Shown here piece after piece: positions 34,082-43,364 of a stretch of DNA of 64,000 bases. The DNA lies in assembly GCF_000423465.1 (NCBI RefSeq), contig NZ_KE384022.1:62001-126000 (forward strand). The letters run 5' to 3'. Position 1 is the stretch's first letter, and the number at the start of each line of letters is the position of its first letter. The notes under the pieces are model-generated. The model did not search any database. It saw nothing but the letters and a program-made list of their open reading frames with translations, and was not told where the DNA came from. The stretch comes from Propionicicella superfundia DSM 22317. GTDB lineage: Bacteria > Actinomycetota > Actinomycetes > Propionibacteriales > Propionibacteriaceae. The position numbers and the translations under genes were made by a program.

Positions 34082-34948
34082 ATGCGCGCCCTGTCCGACC
34101 GCCTGATCCTCGAACACGTGCAGACGCTCGGGCACGAGCATCCGCCGATCCCGCTGGAGAGCGTGGACTATTCCGTGAAGGATCCCGTCGGCATGTCCCG
34201 GCGATTCGGCCGCGTGCTGGATTTCCTGGCGCGTGTGGAGCTGGAGGTCGAGCGCAACGTCCTCGAACTGCTCGTGCTCCTGCCCGGCGTCGGCGAGGCC
34301 GATCGCATGTTCTATGCCGACGTGTGGGCCGACCAGGAGATTCGCCACGGCGTGATCCTCGACAAGCTGCAGAACGACATCGGACGTCCTCCGGCCGAGC
34401 CCGACACCACCGTGTCCACCGGGGTGCGGATCCTCGGCATGCTCGCCCACTTCCCGGCGATCCACGACATCATCCGGCTGCTGTACTACCTCACCGGCGC
34501 GGCGACCGAGCGCCAGGCCGTGCTCGCGTACAACCGCCTCGAAGCGGGGCTGATCGAGATGGACGAGCAGGCCATCGCCCGCACGGTCATCGGCCAGATC
34601 AAACGCCAGGAGCCGGGCCATTACGCGTTCTACAACATGTCGGCGACGCTGATGTTCCAGCAGGGGGAGTTGCGTCCGTGGCAGGTCTTCCTCGCCCGGC
34701 AGTTGCGCAAGCTGTCGTTCGAGCCGGTGGGGATGTACGGGGACCGCACCCGCCAGGCGGAGTTCGGCGGGGTCGCGATCGCGCTCGGCCTGGACGAGGA
34801 CCTCGCCCGGATCGCCCGTGACGTCGGCCGGGTCGAGCACAGCCTCCTGTGGGCGAGCAAGAACGGGATGGAGGTGCCGCCCTACATCCTGAAGGCGTTC
34901 GAGGAGTCCGTGGCCGCGTTCCGCAGCGGCCGTTCGTTCGCCGCCTGA
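34082..34948 (+). CDS. ferritin-like di-iron protein (acyl-ACP desaturase-like)
   Basis: A 288-residue all-helical protein with the spacing of a four-helix-bundle carboxylate-bridged di-iron centre: glutamates at 53-57 (VELEVER), E86-x-x-H89 in DQEIRHG, glutamates at 159-162 (EMDE), and E177-x-x-H180 in RQEPGHY. Two ExxH motifs plus two extra carboxylates are the hallmark of stearoyl-ACP desaturase and related oxygenases. The exact substrate is unknown and no acyl carrier protein lies nearby. ATG at 34082 has a strong AAAAGGAG site. The gene is divergent from the polytopic membrane protein and followed by two small membrane protein genes. Confidence 0.75.
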   Translation: MRALSDRLILEHVQTLGHEHPPIPLESVDYSVKDPVGMSRRFGRVLDFLARVELEVERNVLELLVLLPGVGEADRMFYADVWADQEIRHGVILDKLQNDIGRPPAEPDTTVSTGVRILGMLAHFPAIHDIIRLLYYLTGAATERQAVLAYNRLEAGLIEMDEQAIARTVIGQIKRQEPGHYAFYNMSATLMFQQGELRPWQVFLARQLRKLSFEPVGMYGDRTRQAEFGGVAIALGLDEDLARIARDVGRVEHSLLWASKNGMEVPPYILKAFEESVAAFRSGRSFAA

Positions 34949-35003
34949 GCAGCCCGCCGCGCGCCCGTTTGACTCCGGCCCGGGCGGGCGCCACGCTGGC
35001 GAG

Positions 35004-35501
35004 GTGGCCACGAACATGGGCGTCTTGCCGACCCCCCGCGACGCGCGCATCCTCGCCGCCGCCGCCGGGGCGGCCGCTACCGCCCTCGTGCTGGCCGCCG
35101 GGTGGGGTTCGGTCACCTTCGACTCGATGCAGACATACGTCTCGGAGGGCGCGACGGTCACGGTGACCGCGGAGTCGTCGTGGGTCACCCAGGTCCTGAT
35201 GCAGCTCGTGACGTATGCCGGCACAGCGGCCGGCCCGCTGCTCGCGGCGGCGGTCCTCCTGCTCGCCTACAGCTTCGTGTTCCGGGTGCGCGGGGCGGCG
35301 CCCGGCGGCGACGGCGAGACCGGATCGCCCGAGGCGTCCGACACTCCGGACGCCGAGACACCGAGACGCGCAGCCGAGACGCCGGGGGACGCGGACGCTG
35401 CCGCCACGACCCCCGGCTCCGCCCGCACCGATCCGGAGCCCCTCCGGGAGCCGCCCTCCGACCTGCGTGCCTTCATGCGCCCGGAGCCAGGCCATGACTG
35501 A
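35004..35501 (+). CDS. two-TM membrane protein, first of a tandem pair
   Basis: Unrecognised 165-residue protein. Two hydrophobic helices (about residues 14-34 and 67-94) flank an external loop of about 35 residues; the C-terminal 70 residues are a Pro/Ala/Asp-rich cytoplasmic tail. The topology and second helix resemble those of the next gene, suggesting a duplication. GTG at 35004 is used; CACGCT six bases before it may serve as a -10 box. Its stop overlaps the start of the next gene by eight bases, so the two are co-translated. No function is proposed. Confidence 0.65.
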   Translation: MATNMGVLPTPRDARILAAAAGAAATALVLAAGWGSVTFDSMQTYVSEGATVTVTAESSWVTQVLMQLVTYAGTAAGPLLAAAVLLLAYSFVFRVRGAAPGGDGETGSPEASDTPDAETPRRAAETPGDADAAATTPGSARTDPEPLREPPSDLRAFMRPEPGHD

Positions 35502-35889
35502 GCCCGCCGCGTCAACCCCGGTGACTCCCCCCGCGTCGGCCCCTCGGCCGGAACGGCGCCGGGAGCGCCTGCTGGCCGCGATCGCGTGTCTGGCCGCACT
35601 GGTGCTGGTCGCGGTCGGCGGCCTCGTCGACCAGGCATCCTCCGGCGTCATGGACATCGTCGTGGTGGACGGCGGCTGGTACAGCCACCCCACGGTGGCG
35701 TCCACGATCCTGGTGTACGCCGCCGGGGCGGCGCGGAGCGCCGTGGGGCTGCTGCTGGCCGCAGCGATCCTGCTCGTCACCCACAGCCTCCTGCCCCGCC
35801 CGCGCCCTCAGACCCCGCCGAACGCTCCGAAACTGCCGGAAAACGACGGCTTTCCGGCAGTTTCGGAGCGTTCGGCGGGGGCTTCCTGA
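35494..35889 (+). CDS. two-TM membrane protein, second of a tandem pair
   Basis: Unrecognised 131-residue protein with a short Pro-rich N-terminus, two hydrophobic helices (about residues 27-44 and 70-96) and an external loop between them. The second helix region LVYAAGAARSAVGLLLAAAI resembles VTYAGTAAGPLLAAAVLLLA of the preceding protein. The last 26 or so residues are translated from the left and right arms of a perfect palindrome (35813-35880), so the native C-terminus may have been replaced by the element. The ATG at 35494 overlaps the preceding stop. It converges on scpB with three bases between. Confidence 0.65.
   Translation: MTEPAASTPVTPPASAPRPERRRERLLAAIACLAALVLVAVGGLVDQASSGVMDIVVVDGGWYSHPTVASTILVYAAGAARSAVGLLLAAAILLVTHSLLPRPRPQTPPNAPKLPENDGFPAVSERSAGAS
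35813..35880. repeat. perfect 30-bp inverted repeat, copy 2 of the palindromic element
   Basis: Arms at 35813-35842 and 35851-35880 are exact complements around an 8-base loop. The arm contains CGCCGAACGCTCC and AACTGCCGGA, shared with the element at 5206-5267. The two arms differ from copy 1 at two adjacent positions, and the change is matched in the opposite arm, so pairing is conserved. It overlaps the 3' end of a plus-strand gene and stops 13 bases before the scpB stop codon. Confidence 0.95.
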
Positions 35890-35892
35890 CGG

Positions 35893-36486
35893 TCACGAGG
35901 ACGAGGACGCCTCCGGCGGATCGGCGAGCTGCACCAACTCGGCCTCCAGCACCGACGCATCGGGCAGGTGCGGCGCGATGGGCGGCAGCTCGTCGAGGGA
36001 ATCCAGGCCGAGCCGCTCGAGGAACGACGACGTGGTCGCGAACAGCGCGGCACCGGTGACCGGGTCACGACCCACCTCGCCGATGAGATCCCGCAGCACG
36101 AGCGTGCGGACGACCCCGTCGACGTTCACCCCGCGGATCGCCGCGATCCGGCTGCGCGGCACCGGCTGCAGGTACGCGACGATGGCGAGCGTCTCCAAAG
36201 CGGCCTGCGACAGCTTCGCCTGCTGCCCGTCGATCACCCACGCCGCGATCGCATCGGCATGCTCGGCGCGGGTGTAGTAGCGCCACCCCCCGGCGACCCG
36301 GCGGAGTTCGAACCCACGCCCGGTCTCGTCGTAGAACGCCACGAGCGCCGCGAGCGCGCGCTCGACGTCAGGCACCGGCGCGCCGACGGCACGGGCCAGG
36401 TCGACGGCGGCCACCGGCTCGGTCGCCTGCATCAGGATCGCCTCGATCGGGCCGGCCAGTTCGGCGGATCCGGCGTCATGCGTCAT
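35893..36486 (-). CDS. scpB: segregation and condensation protein ScpB
   Basis: Winged-helix (kite) subunit of the SMC-ScpAB condensin complex, which organises and segregates the chromosome. The 197-residue protein has GPIEAILMQATEPVAAVDLA at its N-terminus and AALETLAIVAYLQPVPRSRI plus RGVNVDGVVRTLVLRDLI in the second winged helix; these are diagnostic. I use ATG 36486; the longer reading lacks homology. It overlaps scpA by 11 bases, so the two are made together. Its 3' end adjoins the palindromic element. Confidence 0.94.
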   Translation of the reverse strand: MTHDAGSAELAGPIEAILMQATEPVAAVDLARAVGAPVPDVERALAALVAFYDETGRGFELRRVAGGWRYYTRAEHADAIAAWVIDGQQAKLSQAALETLAIVAYLQPVPRSRIAAIRGVNVDGVVRTLVLRDLIGEVGRDPVTGAALFATTSSFLERLGLDSLDELPPIAPHLPDASVLEAELVQLADPPEASSSS

Positions 36487-37336
36487 CGGGGTTCTCCTCG
36501 CCCTGGGTGCCTTCATAGTCGTCGGTGATCTCGTGCACGTCGCCTCCCAGCCACCGCACGGTCAGCTCACCGAGCGGCGTGAGCTGTTCGAACACCACGA
36601 CGCGGTCGCGGAACAACTCCAGCAGGGCCAGGAAGCGCGCCACCACGACGAGGGTGGACGTCGCGTCCGCGACGAGCGTGCGGAAGGACGACACCGGCGA
36701 GGCGGACAGCTTGTCCACCAGCAGCGCCGCCTGCTCGCGAACGCTCACCTGCGGAGCATGGAGGTGCGTGAGCGACACGTGAACGGGCTCGGGCGGTGTC
36801 AGCGCCCTCCCGGCGAGAAACGCCAGCTCCTCGGCCGAATGCTCGAACCGCAGTTCGGGCAGCAGTCGCGCATACGCCTCCTCGAGGCCACCGGGGCGCG
36901 GCTGTCGCAGATCCTCGACGGCCAGCCTCTCCGCCAGTTCGCCGGCGACGATCTTGAACGCCCGGTACTGCAGCAACCGCGCGAACAGCAGGTCACGCGC
37001 CTCCAGCGCGGCGATGTCCTCGGCATCCTCGACCTCGCCGGACGGCAGCAGCCGAGCGGCTTTCAGGTCCAGCAGCGTCGCGGCCACCACCACGAACTCG
37101 CTCACCTCGTCGAGGTCCCACGCATCTCCGGCGTCGGCCTGCATGCGCCGCAGATACGCCAGGAACTCGTCGGTCACGGCCGAGAGCGCGATCTCGGTGA
37201 CATCGAGCCTCCGCCGGCCGATGAGCTGGAGCAGGAGATCGAAGGGGCCCTCGAAGTTGTCCAGGTGGAGAGCGAAACCGGTCCCCCCGTCCGCCGGACT
37301 GCCGGGCGCGTCGTCGTCGGTGCGCTCGACGGTCAT
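36476..37336 (-). CDS. scpA: segregation and condensation protein ScpA
   Basis: Kleisin subunit that bridges the SMC heads. The 286-residue protein begins with the conserved FALHLDNFEGPFDLLLQLIGRRRLDVTEI (cited in part), then a helical middle and a C-terminal winged helix (LALLELFRDRVVVFEQLTPLGEL). ATG 37336 overlaps the stop of the upstream RHH-like gene (ATGA). The gene order parA-RHH-scpA-scpB links chromosome partition to condensation. Confidence 0.95.
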   Translation of the reverse strand: MTVERTDDDAPGSPADGGTGFALHLDNFEGPFDLLLQLIGRRRLDVTEIALSAVTDEFLAYLRRMQADAGDAWDLDEVSEFVVVAATLLDLKAARLLPSGEVEDAEDIAALEARDLLFARLLQYRAFKIVAGELAERLAVEDLRQPRPGGLEEAYARLLPELRFEHSAEELAFLAGRALTPPEPVHVSLTHLHAPQVSVREQAALLVDKLSASPVSSFRTLVADATSTLVVVARFLALLELFRDRVVVFEQLTPLGELTVRWLGGDVHEITDDYEGTQGEENPDDA

Positions 37337-37647
37337 CGCCCCAACCGGAGCACGAGGTCGGCGCCGGCGCCGGCGGAGGTCAGCTCGGAGAGCGCCCCCG
37401 CGACCGCGGCGCGCACGATGCGGCCCCTGTCGACCGAGATCCCGAACTCGCGCCGGAGCCGGATGCGGGCGTCCTCGATCGCCTCCAGTTCCCCGGTGCT
37501 GAGGTACACCGTGATCTTCTGGTCGTGGCGGACGCGTCCCGACGCCTCGCTCCCCGGCTCGGCGGCATCGGCGGCGTTCACGGGGACGTCCGCTGCCGGA
37601 TCGGGCGCGGTCGAGCGGAAGAGCTCGCCGGCTCCCGGCAGCCTCAC
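37333..37647 (-). CDS. putative ribbon-helix-helix protein between parA and scpA
   Basis: A 104-residue protein of unknown function. Its C-terminal half reads KITVYLSTGELEAIEDARIR and REFGISVDRGRIVRAAVAGALSEL, which fits a beta strand followed by two helices, as in ribbon-helix-helix DNA-binding domains (CopG/ParG type). The N-terminal half is likely disordered. GTG 37647 overlaps the parA stop (GTGA) and its own stop overlaps scpA, so it is tightly embedded. A ParA-associated centromere-binding or regulatory role is suggested by context only. An alternative start is GTG 37659. Confidence 0.7.
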   Translation of the reverse strand: MRLPGAGELFRSTAPDPAADVPVNAADAAEPGSEASGRVRHDQKITVYLSTGELEAIEDARIRLRREFGISVDRGRIVRAAVAGALSELTSAGAGADLVLRLGR

Positions 37648-38576
37648 GCGCCGGGGCACCGGAGCAGAACCTCTCGCGCGAGCAGCCGGTACTGTTCGGC
37701 GCCGGCGCTGTCGGGTGCGTACGCCGTGATCGGCTCGCCGGCGGCGGATGCCTCGGGAAACCGGACCGTGCGCCGGATGACCGTGTGGAAGACCCTGTCG
37801 CCGAACCTCTCGACGACCCGGTCCATGACCTCACGGCTGTGCAGGGTACGCGTGTCGAACCGGGTCGCGACGATGCCCAGCAGTTCCAGGTCGGGGTTGA
37901 TGCGCTCGCGCACCTTGGCGATCGTGTCCTCCAGCAGGGCCACCCCGCGGAGGGCGAAGAACTCGGCCTCCAGCGGGATGATCACCCGGTCGGCACAGGT
38001 GAGCGCGTTCACCGTGAGCAGCCCGAGCGATGGCGCGCAGTCGATGAGGATGACGTCGTACACATGACGCACCTTGTCCAGGACGCGCTTCAGCGTGTGC
38101 TCCCGTGCGACCTCGGAGACCAGTTGCACCTCGGCCGCCGACAGATCGATGTTCGCCGGCAGCAGGTCCATCCCCGGTGTGGCCGTCGCCTGGATGACGT
38201 CCTCGATCGCGACCTCCCGGCCCAGCAGGAGGTTGTACACGCTCCGGTCGAGCGTGTGCGGGTTCACTCCGAGCCCGACCGACAGCGAGCCCTGCGGGTC
38301 GAAGTCCACCAGCAGGACCGCCCTCCCGGTCTCCGCGAGCGCCGCGCCCAGGTTGATCGTGGTCGTGGTCTTCCCCACGCCGCCCTTCTGGTTGCACATC
38401 GCAATGATCACGGCGTGAGTGTTCTCGGGTGCGGGCGGCGCCGGCGGGATGTCGGGCAGCGGCCGGCCTGTCGGTCCGTACTCGCCGGCGTCGACCTCGC
38501 CGGCATCGGCGCCGGCGCTCTGCCTGCTCCGATCGGGGCCGAACAACCCGGACTGCATCTCTTCAACGCTGCTCAC
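37644..38576 (-). CDS. ParA/Soj-family ATPase
   Basis: Walker-type partition ATPase. The 310-residue protein has a variable 50-residue N-terminus, then the deviant Walker A CNQKGGVGKTTTTINLGAAL with its signature lysine, VDFDPQGSLSVGLG (Walker A'), VILIDCAPSLGLLTVNAL (Walker B) and PLEAEFFALRGVALL. It corresponds in position to Rv1708 of M. tuberculosis, not to the ori-proximal parA of the parAB pair; no parB is adjacent. GTG 38576 has GAGGAG five bases upstream. It probably heads the parA-RHH-scpA-scpB operon. Confidence 0.93.
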   Translation of the reverse strand: MSSVEEMQSGLFGPDRSRQSAGADAGEVDAGEYGPTGRPLPDIPPAPPAPENTHAVIIAMCNQKGGVGKTTTTINLGAALAETGRAVLLVDFDPQGSLSVGLGVNPHTLDRSVYNLLLGREVAIEDVIQATATPGMDLLPANIDLSAAEVQLVSEVAREHTLKRVLDKVRHVYDVILIDCAPSLGLLTVNALTCADRVIIPLEAEFFALRGVALLEDTIAKVRERINPDLELLGIVATRFDTRTLHSREVMDRVVERFGDRVFHTVIRRTVRFPEASAAGEPITAYAPDSAGAEQYRLLAREVLLRCPGA

Positions 38577-38601
38577 ACGTACTCCTCGGTTTGCGGGCAG
38601 C

Positions 38602-39528
38602 CTAGTACGCGCGCGGGTGGGAGGATGCGAAGACTTCCCGGAGGTGGTCGACGGTCACGAGGGTGTAGAGCTGCGTCGTGGTCACCGACGCATGCCCGAG
38701 CAGTTCCTGCACGACTCGGACGTCGGCGCCGCCGTCCAGCAGGTGCGTGGCGTACGAATGGCGCAGGGTGTGCGGCGAGACCTCCGCCGTGAGCCCGGCC
38801 GCCGCGGCACGGTCCTTGAGGATCGCCCACGCGGACTGCCGCGAGAGCCGCCCGCCACGGGCGTTGAGGAACAACGCCGGGCCCGGGGACGGCCCCCGCA
38901 GGAACGCCGCACGCCCCGCGCCCAGCCAGCGCGACAGCGCCGCTCGAGCGAAGGTGCCGACGGGCACGACCCTCTCCTTGCCGCCCTTGCCGAGCAACCG
39001 CAGGCCGGTCGACTCGTCGGCGGAGAGCAGGACGCGGGTGATGTCGTCCACGTCGAGGGACACGACCTCGGAGATGCGCGCGCCGGTGCCGTACAGGAGC
39101 TCCAGCAGGGCCTTGTCGCGCAGCCCGGCCGGGTCGGAGGTGTCGATCCCGTCGAGCAGCGCCTGCGTGTCGGCGATCGACAACGCCTTCGGCAGCCGTC
39201 TTCCGACGGACGGCAGGTCCACGTCCGCCGCCGGGTCGGACGGCGTCCGGCCCTCGGTCGCCGCGAACCTGTGGAGACTGCGCACCGCCACGAGCGTCCG
39301 GGTGACGCTCGCCGGCGCCAGATGCTGCCCGCCGGAGAGTTCCCGCGCGAAGGCCTCGACGTCGGAAGGGGTCACCGCGGCGAGGTCGGCGATGCCGCGT
39401 GCGGCGCAGAACTCCGCGTAGCGGGCCAGGTCCCGCCCGTAGGCCAGCAACGTGTTGCGCGCGAGTCCGCGCTCGACGGTCAGGTGGTCGAGGAAGGCCG
39501 CGATCTGCGCGCCGACCGTCTCGGGCAC
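38602..39528 (-). CDS. xerD: tyrosine recombinase XerD
   Basis: Resolves chromosome dimers at dif with XerC. The 308-residue protein has an N-terminal SAM-like core-binding domain (1-90) and a catalytic domain with R151 (GTGARISEV), K181 or K184 (GKGGKER), H253 and R256 (HTLRHSYATHLL), H279 (LGHASVTTTQLYT) and nucleophile Y288. Length and position between a NUDIX gene and parA are typical of actinobacterial XerD. GTG 39528 is preceded by AGGGGAGAG. It is separated from parA by 25 bases. Confidence 0.95.
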   Translation of the reverse strand: MPETVGAQIAAFLDHLTVERGLARNTLLAYGRDLARYAEFCAARGIADLAAVTPSDVEAFARELSGGQHLAPASVTRTLVAVRSLHRFAATEGRTPSDPAADVDLPSVGRRLPKALSIADTQALLDGIDTSDPAGLRDKALLELLYGTGARISEVVSLDVDDITRVLLSADESTGLRLLGKGGKERVVPVGTFARAALSRWLGAGRAAFLRGPSPGPALFLNARGGRLSRQSAWAILKDRAAAAGLTAEVSPHTLRHSYATHLLDGGADVRVVQELLGHASVTTTQLYTLVTVDHLREVFASSHPRAY

Positions 39529-39538
39529 CCGCTCTCCC

Positions 39539-41877
<2,339 letters not shown>

Positions 41878-41930
41878 TCAGCCTATATCGAATCTGCCCC
41901 GTCGCGCGCACCGGTCCCAGGCGCGCCGGA

Positions 41931-43274
41931 TCACTCCGGCCGACGGAAGAGCCGGCCGAGGAAGTGCAGCGCCGTTCCGGGCGGATCGGAGCGCGTGAAC
42001 GCCCACTCGGGATCGGTGAGCATCCGCGCCCCCGCGAGGCCCGCGACCATCGCGATCACCGCGAGAACCGTCGTCACTCCGTTCCCGGTGGCCGCGACCA
42101 CATCGGCCTGGTCGAAGTAGATCAGCGTGCGCAGCGCGGCGGATCCCGGGATCGACACCAGCAGCGTCGGCACGGTCATGATGATCTTCTCCATGTCGAA
42201 CAGCTTCGCGACGACCGCACAGAGGAGCCCCATCAGGAAGCAGCCCACGAAGGTGGCCACGTGCATCTTCACGCCGGCGTCCAGCAGCAGCAGCCGCGGC
42301 ACGTTGCCGATCAGGCCGATCACTCCCGAGGCGACCGCCATCCAGAACGGCGTGTTGAACATCATCGCCCAGCCGAAGACGGCGAAGAAGCTGGCCAGCA
42401 GCAGGGCGAGCCAGATCAGGACCGGGTTCCCGGTGAGCGCGGGCACGGGATCCGGGGAGGCACCGGCGACGGTGATGACGATCCACACCCCGATCGTCAT
42501 GGCCAGCAGCACCATCGCGGCGTAGGTGAGCCGGGGAATGCCCGCCATCAGGTCGATTCGGGTGAGGTCCAGGCCCGCCGTGACCAGGGGGAATCCGGGA
42601 ATCAGGAAGATGGCGGCGCAGATCAGCCCGGCCGACATGCGCGCGCTGGAATCGCCCATCGCCAGGTCGAGCAGCCGCGTGAGGCCGACGTAGAGGCCGG
42701 TGGCGAGCGCCGCCGAGGTGAGGACCACCGCGAGGTGGTTGAGCTGTCGGCTGCTGAGTGCCCGGTGCACCCCGTAGGCCAGCGCGGACGCCGGAAGGAC
42801 GGCGACCACCTCGCGCCAGCCGCCGTTGGTCAGGATCGTGATGGATGCGCAGGCGAGAGCCACCAGCGGGATCAGCAGCCACGCCGGGTAGAGCCGGGGT
42901 GTCCGCTCGATCCGGTCGAGCATGGCGTCGACCTCGGCGACCGTGGCCCGCTCCGGCAGTGAGTGCGCGAAGTCCTTGAGCAGCGCGATCCGGTGGGCGT
43001 TCACGCCGGGGGCGTTGATCTCCTCCACCTGCGTGCGAAAGGTGTTGCGTCGCCGCACCGTGAGGGTGATGTCGGTGAAGGTCACCTCCGCCCGGATCCG
43101 GCGCAGGCCGACCGTCGCGGCGACGGCCCGCATCACCTCGCGCACACGCAGCCCGGAGGTGCCCGCACCCAGCATCAGGATCCCCGACCGCAGCACCACG
43201 TCGGAGCGGCGGATCAGGTGTCGGGGTTCGAGGGCGTCCTCGTGCTCGTGCTCGTGCTCGCCGGCGTGTTTCAC
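41931..43274 (-). CDS. threonine/serine exporter ThrE family protein
   Basis: Predicted exporter of threonine, serine or a related solute. The 447-residue protein has a cytoplasmic N-terminal region (about 1-170, DUF1212-like) with GILMLGAGTSGLRVREVMRA, followed by about ten hydrophobic segments in two blocks, as in C. glutamicum ThrE. The extreme N-terminus is His- and Glu-rich (HAGEHEHEHED). GTG 43274 follows TACCTT (43281-43286) by six bases, so the start is leaderless-type; the longer reading is rejected. It sits between pyrG and the GH13 gene, an insertion relative to other actinobacteria. Confidence 0.88.
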   Translation of the reverse strand: MKHAGEHEHEHEDALEPRHLIRRSDVVLRSGILMLGAGTSGLRVREVMRAVAATVGLRRIRAEVTFTDITLTVRRRNTFRTQVEEINAPGVNAHRIALLKDFAHSLPERATVAEVDAMLDRIERTPRLYPAWLLIPLVALACASITILTNGGWREVVAVLPASALAYGVHRALSSRQLNHLAVVLTSAALATGLYVGLTRLLDLAMGDSSARMSAGLICAAIFLIPGFPLVTAGLDLTRIDLMAGIPRLTYAAMVLLAMTIGVWIVITVAGASPDPVPALTGNPVLIWLALLLASFFAVFGWAMMFNTPFWMAVASGVIGLIGNVPRLLLLDAGVKMHVATFVGCFLMGLLCAVVAKLFDMEKIIMTVPTLLVSIPGSAALRTLIYFDQADVVAATGNGVTTVLAVIAMVAGLAGARMLTDPEWAFTRSDPPGTALHFLGRLFRRPE

Positions 43275-43280
43275 GCCCCA

Positions 43281-43286
43281 AAGGTA
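43281..43286 (-). promoter_or_regulatory. -10 box of the ThrE-family gene
   Basis: TACCTT lies six bases before GTG 43274, indicating a leaderless transcript. Confidence 0.55.
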
Positions 43287-43364
43287 GCGATCCGCGCCCC
43301 CGCCGACATCCACGACCTTCGCGGCGGACGGGTTCGTCCGGGCGCCGGGGATCCGGCGCCCCGC

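Noticed and set aside
33947-35224. Long N-terminal extension of the polytopic membrane protein
   Set aside because: It runs antisense to the di-iron gene, is low complexity, and the leaderless promoter places the start at 33946.
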